Shown piece after piece: positions 52,372-59,973 of a stretch of DNA of 64,000 bases. Each line of letters begins with the position of its first letter. Position 1 is the first letter of the stretch. The notes beneath the pieces were generated by a model. That model did no database searches and was not told the origin of the DNA. It saw only the letters and a program-made list of their open reading frames with translations. This DNA is from Kribbella sp. VKM Ac-2568 (GTDB lineage Bacteria > Actinomycetota > Actinomycetes > Propionibacteriales > Kribbellaceae), in NCBI RefSeq assembly GCF_004345365.1, contig NZ_SLVF01000001.1, positions 744,001-808,000 on the forward strand, read 5' to 3'. Made by a program: the position numbers and the translations under genes.

Positions 52372-53601
52372 ATGATCACCCAGCGGATCGCCGCAGTCGT
52401 GGCGGGTGCGACGGCCCTGTCGCTGGCCATCGCCGGTTGCGGCGACAGCGGCACCGACGCCTCGTCCTCGTCGGGCGGCAGCGTCAGCAGCCTCTCGATC
52501 CTCGACTACTACAACAACGACCCGGACAAGGCGCTGGTGCAGAAGGGGCTCGACTCCTGTGCGAGCAAGCTGGGCATCACCATCAAGCGCGAGACGGTGC
52601 CTGGTGACACCTTGATCGCGAAGGTGCTGCAGCAGGCCTCGTCGAAGACGCTGCCCGACGTGCTGATGCTGGACAACCCCGACGTCCAGCAGATCGCCGC
52701 GACCGGCGCGCTGGCGCCGCTGAACGACCTGGGCGTCAACGCCGACGGGTTCGCCAAGGGCATCGTCGACGCGACGTCGTACCAGGGCAAGCTGTACGGG
52801 CTGGCGCCGGTGGTGAACACGATCGCGCTGTTCTACAACAAGACCATGCTGGCCGACGCCGGTGTCCAGCCGCCCAAGACCTGGGAGGAGCTCAAGGCCG
52901 CGGCCCAGAAGCTGACCAAGCCGGGACGGTACGGGATGGCGTTCAACGCGAACGCGACGTACGAGGGCTCCTGGCAGTTCCTGCCGGCGATGTGGACCAA
53001 CGGTGGCGACGAGACGAACCTGACCAGCCCCGATGTGGCCGAGGCGCTGCAGCTGTGGGTCGACCTGGTGAAGTCGGGATCGGCGTCGAAGAGCGTGATC
53101 AACTGGACCCAGGGCGACGTGAACGACCAGTTCATCGCCGGCAAGGCCGCGATGATGGTGAACGGCCCGTGGCAGATTCCGGCGCTGAACAAGGCCCCGA
53201 ACGTGAAGTGGGACGTGGTCCAGTTCCCGGTGAACAAGACCGGCCAGACCCCGACCGCGCCGCTCGGCGGTGAGGCCTGGACGGTCCCGCTGAACAAGGA
53301 CCAGGCCAAGCAGCAGAAGGCCGCCGACTTCGTGAAGTGCCTCAGCTCGGACGAGAACGAGCTGGCCTGGGCCAAGGCCCGGTTCACCGTTCCGACCCGG
53401 ACCGCGCTGCTCGACCAGTACGTCAAGGACGTGCCGTCGATGAAGGCGTTCACCGAGCAGGTCGTGAACGCCCGGGCCCGGACCGGCAAGCTCGGCGAGA
53501 AGTGGCCCGAGGCCGCCAAGGTGATCTACCAGGCGATCGCGCTCGCACTGACCGGCAAGGCCTCTGCCCAGGACGCCTTCAAGCAGGCCTCCGGCGGCTG
53601 A
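52372..53601 (+). CDS. sugar ABC transporter substrate-binding lipoprotein
   Basis: 409-residue family 1 solute-binding protein. The lipobox IAGC ends at Cys23 after a hydrophobic signal, followed by a Ser/Gly linker. AAGGAG lies nine bases before the ATG. The body has LYGLAPVVNTIALFYNKTML and MMVNGPWQIPA, typical of carbohydrate binders. First gene of the operon controlled by the LacI protein; the following genes suggest a disaccharide or polyol ligand. Confidence 0.93.
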   Translation: MITQRIAAVVAGATALSLAIAGCGDSGTDASSSSGGSVSSLSILDYYNNDPDKALVQKGLDSCASKLGITIKRETVPGDTLIAKVLQQASSKTLPDVLMLDNPDVQQIAATGALAPLNDLGVNADGFAKGIVDATSYQGKLYGLAPVVNTIALFYNKTMLADAGVQPPKTWEELKAAAQKLTKPGRYGMAFNANATYEGSWQFLPAMWTNGGDETNLTSPDVAEALQLWVDLVKSGSASKSVINWTQGDVNDQFIAGKAAMMVNGPWQIPALNKAPNVKWDVVQFPVNKTGQTPTAPLGGEAWTVPLNKDQAKQQKAADFVKCLSSDENELAWAKARFTVPTRTALLDQYVKDVPSMKAFTEQVVNARARTGKLGEKWPEAAKVIYQAIALALTGKASAQDAFKQASGG

Positions 53602-53622
53602 TCGATCGACAGGGAGACCGAA

Positions 53623-54582
53623 ATGGTGCACGCACCGACGCTGACTCCCACCACGGAGAAGTCCGGTCCGGAGCCCGCCCGCAGGTCCCGGTGGCGACAT
53701 CACCGGGGTGAGGATCTGACCAAGGTCTTGTTCGTGCTGCCGGCCGCGCTGGCGATGCTCGCGCTGTTCGGGTACCCGGTGCTGAAGAACCTGATGATGA
53801 GTCTGCAGGACTACGGCCTGCGGACCTTCTTCACCGGGCAGGCGCCCTGGGTCGGCCTGCGGAACTACACGGCGGTGGTGAAGGACCAGCTCTTCTCGCA
53901 GGCGATGGTGAACACGGCGTTGTTCACCATCGGCTCGATCGCCTTCCAGTTCGCGGCCGGACTGGCGCTGGCGCTGTTCTTCCGCCGGCGATTCCCGCTC
54001 GGCGGTCTCCTCCGGTCGCTGCTCCTGCTGCCCTGGTTGCTGCCGCTGATCGTGTCCAGCGCGACCTGGCGGTCGATCCTCGAGCAGGACAGCGGCATCC
54101 TGAACCGGACGTTGACCGGGCTCGGGATCATCGATGATCCGGTGCCCTGGCTCAACTCGCCCTCGGTGGCGCTGATCGCGGTGATCGGCGTGAACATCTG
54201 GATCGGCATCCCGTTCAACGTCACCCTGCTGTACGCCGGGCTGGCCGAGATCCCGGACGAGTTGTACGAGGCCGGCCAGCTGGATGGCGCCACCGGCTGG
54301 CGCGCGTTCCGCTACATCACCTGGCCGAACCTGCGGGCGGTGGCCAGCGTCCTGCTGGTGCTCGGGGTCGTCTACACGATCAAGGTGCTGGACATCATCC
54401 TCGGCCTGACCGGCGGCGGCCCGGCCAACGCCACCCAGACGCTGGCGACCCAGTCGTACGAGCGGTCGTTCATCGACTTCAAGTTCGGCGAGGGCGCGGC
54501 GCTGAGCAACATCCTGATCGCGATCTCGCTGGTCTTCGCGGTCCTCTACCTGCGCGCCACCCGGCGTGCGATCGACGAGTAA
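53623..54582 (+). CDS. sugar ABC transporter permease (MalF-type)
   Basis: 319-residue permease with six predicted helices. The cytoplasmic EAA loop reads YEAGQLDGATGWRAFRYITWP, the docking site for the ATPase. No ATPase gene is in the operon, so a shared MsiK-type ATPase encoded elsewhere is likely, as in other actinomycetes. Confidence 0.93.
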   Translation: MVHAPTLTPTTEKSGPEPARRSRWRHHRGEDLTKVLFVLPAALAMLALFGYPVLKNLMMSLQDYGLRTFFTGQAPWVGLRNYTAVVKDQLFSQAMVNTALFTIGSIAFQFAAGLALALFFRRRFPLGGLLRSLLLLPWLLPLIVSSATWRSILEQDSGILNRTLTGLGIIDDPVPWLNSPSVALIAVIGVNIWIGIPFNVTLLYAGLAEIPDELYEAGQLDGATGWRAFRYITWPNLRAVASVLLVLGVVYTIKVLDIILGLTGGGPANATQTLATQSYERSFIDFKFGEGAALSNILIAISLVFAVLYLRATRRAIDE

Positions 54583-54593
54583 GGAGTACGCCG

Positions 54594-55409
54594 ATGCCTG
54601 ACACGAGCTTGCGTCGCGCTGTCTACACCGCGATCGGCGTACTGATCCTCTGCGTCATGCTCTTCCCGGTCTACTGGATGGTGAACGCCTCGCTGCAGCC
54701 GTCCGGGAACACCCTGACGGCCGGTTTCCTGCCGCTGGACCCGACCTTCGCCGGCTACCGGCGGGCGCTCAGCGAGCAGGGCCAGAACCTGGTCACCAGC
54801 GTGATCATCGCGGCCGGCACGGTGGTGCTCTGCCTGCTGGTCTCCGCACCGTGTGCCTATGCGCTGTCGCAGTTCCGGTCCCGCTGGGTCGGGATCGGGT
54901 TGCTGGCGATCCTGGTGTCCCAGATGATCCCGGGGATCGTCATCGCCAACGCGCTCTACACGGCCTACGAGCGGCTCGGGTTGCTGAACTCGATCCCGGG
55001 GCTGATCGTAGCCAACTGCAGCAGCGGGATCCCGTTCGCGATCCTGATCCTGCGCTCGTTCATGCTCTCGCTGCCACCGTCACTGGTGGAGGCCGCGCGG
55101 GTGGACGGCGCCGGACTGTTCCGGGCGTTCGTCGCCATCGTGTTGCCGATCAGCAAGAACTCCCTGATCACGGCCGGCCTGTTCACCTTCCTCTTCTCCT
55201 GGAGTGACTTCCTCTTCGCCCTCACGCTGACCACCAAGGGTGGCGTGCGGCCGGTCACGCTGGGGATCTACCAGTACTTGGGCACCCAGGTACAGAACTG
55301 GAACGCGGTGATGGCGACCGCCGTGCTGTCCGCGATCCCGGCGATCGTGTTGCTGGTCGCCGCGCAGAAGTACATCGCCGCCGGCGCCATCGGTGGCGCC
55401 GTCAAATGA
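54594..55409 (+). CDS. sugar ABC transporter permease (MalG-type)
   Basis: 271-residue second permease with six helices. The EAA loop is [24 protein letters not shown] preceded by AAGGAG, 11 bases after the first permease. Partner of the upstream permease and lipoprotein. Confidence 0.93.
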   Translation: MPDTSLRRAVYTAIGVLILCVMLFPVYWMVNASLQPSGNTLTAGFLPLDPTFAGYRRALSEQGQNLVTSVIIAAGTVVLCLLVSAPCAYALSQFRSRWVGIGLLAILVSQMIPGIVIANALYTAYERLGLLNSIPGLIVANCSSGIPFAILILRSFMLSLPPSLVEAARVDGAGLFRAFVAIVLPISKNSLITAGLFTFLFSWSDFLFALTLTTKGGVRPVTLGIYQYLGTQVQNWNAVMATAVLSAIPAIVLLVAAQKYIAAGAIGGAVK

Positions 55410-55437
55410 CCCTTCACACCAACCAAGGACTTCGAAC

Positions 55438-56214
55438 ATGACGCTTCGCGTACTCGTCTGGGGCGAGAACCGGCACGAGCAGGTCGAGCCGCACGTCGCC
55501 GAGATCTATCCCGACGGCATGCACTCGGCCATCGCCGCCGGGATCGCCGAGAACCTCGGTGACTCGGCCGTGGTCGGCACGACGACGCTCGACGAACCCG
55601 AGCACGGCCTGACCGAGGAGGTGCTGGCCGCGACCGACGTACTGGTCTGGTGGGGTCATGCCGCGCACGGCGAGGTCGACGACAAAGTGGTCGACCGGGT
55701 GTACCAGCACGTGCTGTCCGGGATGGGCCTGCTGGTGCTGCACTCCGGCCACTGGTCGAAGATCTTCGGCAAGCTGATGGGCACCACCTGCACGCTGCGG
55801 TGGCGCAGTGAGCAGGACCGCGAGCTGGTCTGGACGGTGAACCCGACGCACCCGATCGCCCGCGGCGTACCGCATCCGATCGTCATCGAGCAGCAGGAGA
55901 TGTACGGCGAGTTCTTCGACATCCCGGTGCCGGACGAACTGGTCTTCGTCTCCACCTTCAGCGGCGGCGAGGTGTTCCGCTCGGGCTGCACGTTCCGCCG
56001 CGGCCACGGCAAGATCTTCTTCTTCTCGCCCGGTGACCAGGACTACCCGGTGTACCACCACAAGGATGTCCGCAAGGTGATCGCCAACGGCGTCCAGTGG
56101 GCCAAGACCGACCTGCCGGAACGGGCGCTGCCCACGCTGCTGCGGTACGAGATCGGTGAATTCTTCAACGGTCACGGGTACGCCGGGCCGATCGAGAGCC
56201 CCGCCGATGCCTGA
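55438..56214 (+). CDS. ThuA-like protein
   Basis: 258-residue member of the ThuA family (glutamine-amidotransferase-like fold), named from a rhizobial trehalose-utilisation operon. Motifs: [10 protein letters not shown] at the start, [15 protein letters not shown], and [21 protein letters not shown] precedes the ATG. It overlaps the next gene by eight bases. In rhizobia thuA-thuB act together on trehalose and related disaccharides through 3-keto intermediates; a similar role is inferred here. Confidence 0.88.
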   Translation: MTLRVLVWGENRHEQVEPHVAEIYPDGMHSAIAAGIAENLGDSAVVGTTTLDEPEHGLTEEVLAATDVLVWWGHAAHGEVDDKVVDRVYQHVLSGMGLLVLHSGHWSKIFGKLMGTTCTLRWRSEQDRELVWTVNPTHPIARGVPHPIVIEQQEMYGEFFDIPVPDELVFVSTFSGGEVFRSGCTFRRGHGKIFFFSPGDQDYPVYHHKDVRKVIANGVQWAKTDLPERALPTLLRYEIGEFFNGHGYAGPIESPADA

Positions 56215-57310
56215 ACCCCTGCGGCTCCTCCAGGTCGGTGCGGGCGGGATGGGCCGGGCCTGGCTGCGCACCATCAAGCAGAACCCGGACGTCGTCCTGA
56301 CCGGTCTGGTCGATCTCGACGTTCCACTGGCCCGGACGGCGGCCGATGAGCACGGGTACGCCGATGTCCCGGTGGCGGCATCGGTCGGTGAGCTGACCGA
56401 GCGGACGGGAGCGGAGGCGGTCATCGACGTGACCGTCCCGCTGGCTCATCCGGTCGTCAGCGTCGATGCCTTGCTGCGCGGCCTGCCGGTGCTGTGCGAG
56501 AAGCCGCTGGCCGAATCGGTGCGTGAGTGTCTGGCGATGGTGGCGGCCGCCGAGGTCAGCGGCAAGCTGCTGATGGTGTCGCAGTCCCGCCGGTACTTCC
56601 GGACCGAAGCGGCCTTTGAGCGGCAGCTGGCCGAGCTCGGCCCGGTCGGGTCGTTGTCCTGCGAGTTCTTCAAGGCGCCACGCTTCGGTGGCTTCCGGGA
56701 GCAGATGGCTGAGCCGTTGCTGGTCGACATGGCGATCCACCAGTTCGACCTGGCCCGCAAGCTGATCGGCGCGGAGCCGGTTTCGGTGTACTGCGACTCG
56801 TACAACCCGGCCTGGAGCTGGTTCGACGGGCACGCGGCCGCCGACGCGGTCTTCAGCTTCGACGGCGGAGCCAGGTTTGCCTTCACCGGAAGCTGGTGCG
56901 CGCCTGGGATGGAGACGTCGTGGAACGGCCGCTGGCGGGTCATCTCCGCGAACGGGACAGCGATCTGGGACGGCGACAGCGCCCCGGTCGCGGAGTTCGC
57001 CTCCGGCGAGGCGCTGCCGGCCACCCTCGGTGCGGAGCCGGAAGAGATCGCCGGCTCGCTGACCGAGTTCGTCCACGCGCTGCGCACCTCCACCACACCG
57101 CAAACAGAGGTGCACGCGAATGTCGTCAGCGTCGCCATGGTGGAGGCTGCGGTCCGATCGTCGGAGACCGGCGCACCGGTCCGGATCGCTGACGTCCTGA
57201 CCGCAGCTCACGCCGAGGCGCTCGACACCGTCCCGCCCGGCCCCGTACTGGACGTACTGCGCTCCTGGCCGTCGGTCCAGAAGGTGGTGGGCCTCTACAA
57301 GGTCAGCTGA
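56207..57310 (+). CDS. Gfo/Idh/MocA oxidoreductase, ThuB-like position
   Basis: 367 residues. The Rossmann motif [13 protein letters not shown] is at the N-terminus, with the conserved CEKPLAES (catalytic Lys) and a later [13 protein letters not shown] (active-site His). The start is the ATG inside the ThuA-like gene. By position and family it corresponds to ThuB, a sugar dehydrogenase producing a 3-keto sugar. Last gene of the operon. Confidence 0.88.
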   Translation: MPEPLRLLQVGAGGMGRAWLRTIKQNPDVVLTGLVDLDVPLARTAADEHGYADVPVAASVGELTERTGAEAVIDVTVPLAHPVVSVDALLRGLPVLCEKPLAESVRECLAMVAAAEVSGKLLMVSQSRRYFRTEAAFERQLAELGPVGSLSCEFFKAPRFGGFREQMAEPLLVDMAIHQFDLARKLIGAEPVSVYCDSYNPAWSWFDGHAAADAVFSFDGGARFAFTGSWCAPGMETSWNGRWRVISANGTAIWDGDSAPVAEFASGEALPATLGAEPEEIAGSLTEFVHALRTSTTPQTEVHANVVSVAMVEAAVRSSETGAPVRIADVLTAAHAEALDTVPPGPVLDVLRSWPSVQKVVGLYKVS

Positions 57311-57470
57311 GCCGGGAGACCTGGTAGTGGGCGATTAGCCAGGCTTCGGGGGTTTGGCGGACGTACGGGTGCATGCCTTGGAAGGTGCATCGTCGGTGAA
57401 GTACGAGGCGACGAGCTTCGGGTCGTGAGCGGCTCCTATGGCCTCGGCCCGGGTGCGGACGGGGTGAGAT
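57303..57470 (-). pseudogene. remnant of an NTF2-like gene
   Basis: On the minus strand one frame reads AAHDPKLVASYFTDDA, typical of the N-terminal helix of NTF2/SnoaL proteins. Another frame then reads MHPYVRQTPEAWLIAHYQVS followed by RLS and a stop, typical of the C-terminal strand. About 80 residues expected between them are missing and the frame shifts, so this is a decayed gene with an internal deletion. The remnant stop overlaps the end of the ThuB-like gene. Confidence 0.6.
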
Positions 57471-57482
57471 ACCGTCACGGGC

Positions 57483-57917
57483 GTGCTGCGTAGCTGGATG
57501 TTGGCCGGGTTGGTCTGCGTGTGCGGGCTGTTGGCAGCCGCTTCCCAGGTCGCCGCGGGCTCACCCGGCTCGGGAGTCGTCCTGGCGGTCGCCTTCTGCG
57601 CGCTGGCCGCTCTGATGTCGCCCCTGGCCTTCCCCAGGTCGATCACCGCGGCCGAGGCGCAGCACCGCAGTACCGACGACGGCAGAGCGATCATCTACTG
57701 GCGCCCGGGCTGCCAGTACTGCATCCGCCTACGACTGAAGCTCGGCCGTCTCGCGCGCCGGGCCTATTGGGTCAACATCTGGACCGACCCGGAGGCCGCA
57801 GCGGCCGTCCGGGCGATCACCGGCGGCAACGAAACCGTCCCCACGGTCGTCCACGCCGGCCACCCCCAGGTGAACCCCGACCCAGACCAGCTCCGCCGCC
57901 AACTCCTCGCCGACTGA
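57483..57917 (+). CDS. membrane-anchored glutaredoxin-like protein
   Basis: 144 residues. Two short hydrophobic segments (about 5-23 and 31-49) precede a glutaredoxin-fold domain with IYWRPGCQYC (Cys77 and Cys80) and a later TVPTVV cis-Pro motif. It resembles a mycoredoxin with a membrane anchor. GTG start. It is probably oriented with the redox domain inside, but topology is uncertain. Single gene. Confidence 0.78.
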   Translation: MLRSWMLAGLVCVCGLLAAASQVAAGSPGSGVVLAVAFCALAALMSPLAFPRSITAAEAQHRSTDDGRAIIYWRPGCQYCIRLRLKLGRLARRAYWVNIWTDPEAAAAVRAITGGNETVPTVVHAGHPQVNPDPDQLRRQLLAD

Positions 57918-58000
57918 CGGCTGGCGACTGGCCGGTTCCATGAGCCTCTGCGGGCTGCAGAGGATCGCGGAGTGTAGTCGGGTGGGGTTGGTCGGCTGAG

Positions 58001-58016
58001 GTTCAAGTGATTGAAC
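58001..58016. promoter_or_regulatory. dyad upstream of the GH3 promoter
   Basis: GTTCAA-GTGA-TTGAAC is a perfect 6-base inverted repeat with a 4-base centre, 58 bases before the -35 box. It stands out as AT-rich in this region and may bind an activator. Confidence 0.4.
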
Positions 58017-58073
58017 TGTGCTGGTTGTTGTCGGGGGTGTGCGGGGCGTGTTGGATGAGGTTGCGGTTTCCCC

Positions 58074-58102
58074 TTGACCGGGCTCGGTGGCGTGGGTAAC
58101 TT
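58074..58102 (+). promoter_or_regulatory. promoter of the peptidoglycan-salvage cluster
   Basis: TTGACC (58074-58079) and TAACTT (58097-58102) with a 17-base spacer. Start site near 58109, about 40 bases before the first GH3 gene. Confidence 0.65.
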
Positions 58103-58122
58103 TCGCGTGCGGGGGCACGGTT

Positions 58123-58135
58123 GTAATTCAATTAC
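58123..58135. promoter_or_regulatory. palindromic operator in the GH3 leader
   Basis: GTAATTCAATTAC is a perfect 13-base palindrome around a central C. It lies about 14 bases past the predicted start site, where a bound repressor would block elongation. It differs from the DasR site known to control GlcNAc genes in Streptomyces. Confidence 0.55.
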
Positions 58136-58149
58136 CTGAGGGGTCGGTC

Positions 58150-59973
58150 ATGTCCGCCTTGCGCCGTTTTGCCGTTGCCAGCCTCACCGGGGTGAGCGCC
58201 GTTGCCGTCGTGGCTTCGCTGGCTCCCACCGCCGCTGTCAGTGCTCCACCGCCCGATCCTCGCGCCAAGGCGCCGGCGATCACCAATCTGCAGCAGGCCA
58301 CCCAGGCGCTGCGGGGGATGACGCTGGAGGAGAAGATCGGGCAGATGTTCGTGCTGTTCGCCTACGGGCCGGACGCCGCGAAGCCTGATGCCCGGAACAC
58401 CGCCCTGTACGGCGTGGCGACGCCCGCCGAGGTGGTCGCGAAGTACAAGCCGGGTGGGTGGATCTACTTCAACGCCCGGGACAACGTCACCAGCCCGACC
58501 CAGCTGGCGACGTACTCGAACCAGTTGCAGACCGCGGCCACCAACACCGGCCTGCGGATCCCGCTGACGATCGCCACCGACCAGGAGCAGGGCGTCGTGG
58601 TCCGGATCGGGCCGCCCGCAACCCAGTTCGGCGGCAACATGGCCCACGGCGCGTCCCGCAGTACCGCGGACGCCCGGACCGCGGCGGGGATCACCGGGCG
58701 TGAGCTGAAGGCGATGGGGATCAGGCAGGACTACGCGCCGGTCGCGGACGTCAACGTGAACGCACTGAACCCCGTCATCGGCGTCCGCTCGTTCTCCAGC
58801 GATCCCAAGCTGGTGAGCGACATGACGGTCGCGCAGGTCCAGGGGTACCAGAAGGACGCCGGGATCATGGCGACCGCGAAGCACTTCCCGGGCCACGGTG
58901 ACACCCGGGACGACAGCCACACCTCGCTGCCGACGATCAACCACACCCTGCAGGAGTGGAACACGATCGACGCGCCGCCGTTCAAGGCCGCGATCAAGGC
59001 CGGCATCGACTCGATCATGACCGCGCACATCGTGGTGCCGTCGCTCGATCCGTCGGGTGACCCGGCGACGCTGAGCAAGCCGATCCTGACCGGTGTGCTG
59101 CGCGACCAACTCGGCTTCAAGGGTCTGATCATCACCGACGCGCTGGAGATGGCCGCGGTCCGGGCCAAGTACGGCGACGCCGAGGTGGCGGTCCGCGCGA
59201 TCGAGGCCGGAGCCGACCAGATCCTGCTGCCGCCGGCGCCGGACGTGCAGTTCAACGCGGTCGTCAACGCGGTGAAGTCGGGCCGGATCAGCGAGCGCCA
59301 GATCAACGAGAGCCTGCTGCGGATCCTGCTGATGAAGCTGAAGAACGGCGTGCTCTTCCAGCCGTTCGTGGACCCGGCGAAGATCCCGAGCGTCGTCGGT
59401 ACGCCGGCCAGCCTGGCCGCCGCGCAGAAGATCGTGGACAAGAGCATCACCCTGGTGAAGAACAACAACTCGACCCTGCCGCTCTCCAACACCCCGCGGA
59501 AGGTCCTCGTCACCGGTTGGGGCGTCGCCACGACGGCGTCGCTGGGCACCAGCCTCACGAACCGCGGCGCGACCACCACGGTCGCGCAGACCGGGGCGGC
59601 GCCGACCGACGCGGCGATCGCCGACGCGGTCGCGAAGGCGCAGGTCAATGACCTGACGGTCGTCCTGACCCAGAAGGCGTGGGACACGACGGTGACGGAC
59701 AAGCTGGCCAAGCAGCAGAAGCTGGTCAAGGACCTGCTCGCCACCGGCAAGACCGTGATCGTCGTCGCCGTCCGCGACCCCTACGACATCGCATACTTCG
59801 ACGACGCGCCGACGTACCTGGCCACCTACGGCTACCAGGGTGTCTCGATGGAGTCGCTGGCGAAGGTGCTCTACGGCGAGATCGCGCCGACGGGCAAGCT
59901 CCCGGTCGACATCCCGGTCGCCGGCCAGCCCACAACCCCGCTCTACCAGTTCGGCCATGGACTGACCTGGTGA
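58150..59973 (+). CDS. nagZ: exported NagZ-like GH3 N-acetylglucosaminidase
   Basis: 607-residue glycoside hydrolase family 3 enzyme, expected to remove GlcNAc from muropeptides or cell-wall glycans. A Sec-type signal covers residues 1-32 (ending AAVSA). KHFPGHGDTRDDSH at 244-257 holds the NagZ loop with the Asp255/His257 acid-base pair, and the nucleophile is Asp330 in ITDALEM. The C-terminal GH3 domain (about 405-607) ends FGHGLTW, making it the two-domain form like Bacillus NagZ. GAGGGG precedes the ATG. It overlaps the next gene (GTGA). Confidence 0.92.
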   Translation: MSALRRFAVASLTGVSAVAVVASLAPTAAVSAPPPDPRAKAPAITNLQQATQALRGMTLEEKIGQMFVLFAYGPDAAKPDARNTALYGVATPAEVVAKYKPGGWIYFNARDNVTSPTQLATYSNQLQTAATNTGLRIPLTIATDQEQGVVVRIGPPATQFGGNMAHGASRSTADARTAAGITGRELKAMGIRQDYAPVADVNVNALNPVIGVRSFSSDPKLVSDMTVAQVQGYQKDAGIMATAKHFPGHGDTRDDSHTSLPTINHTLQEWNTIDAPPFKAAIKAGIDSIMTAHIVVPSLDPSGDPATLSKPILTGVLRDQLGFKGLIITDALEMAAVRAKYGDAEVAVRAIEAGADQILLPPAPDVQFNAVVNAVKSGRISERQINESLLRILLMKLKNGVLFQPFVDPAKIPSVVGTPASLAAAQKIVDKSITLVKNNNSTLPLSNTPRKVLVTGWGVATTASLGTSLTNRGATTTVAQTGAAPTDAAIADAVAKAQVNDLTVVLTQKAWDTTVTDKLAKQQKLVKDLLATGKTVIVVAVRDPYDIAYFDDAPTYLATYGYQGVSMESLAKVLYGEIAPTGKLPVDIPVAGQPTTPLYQFGHGLTW

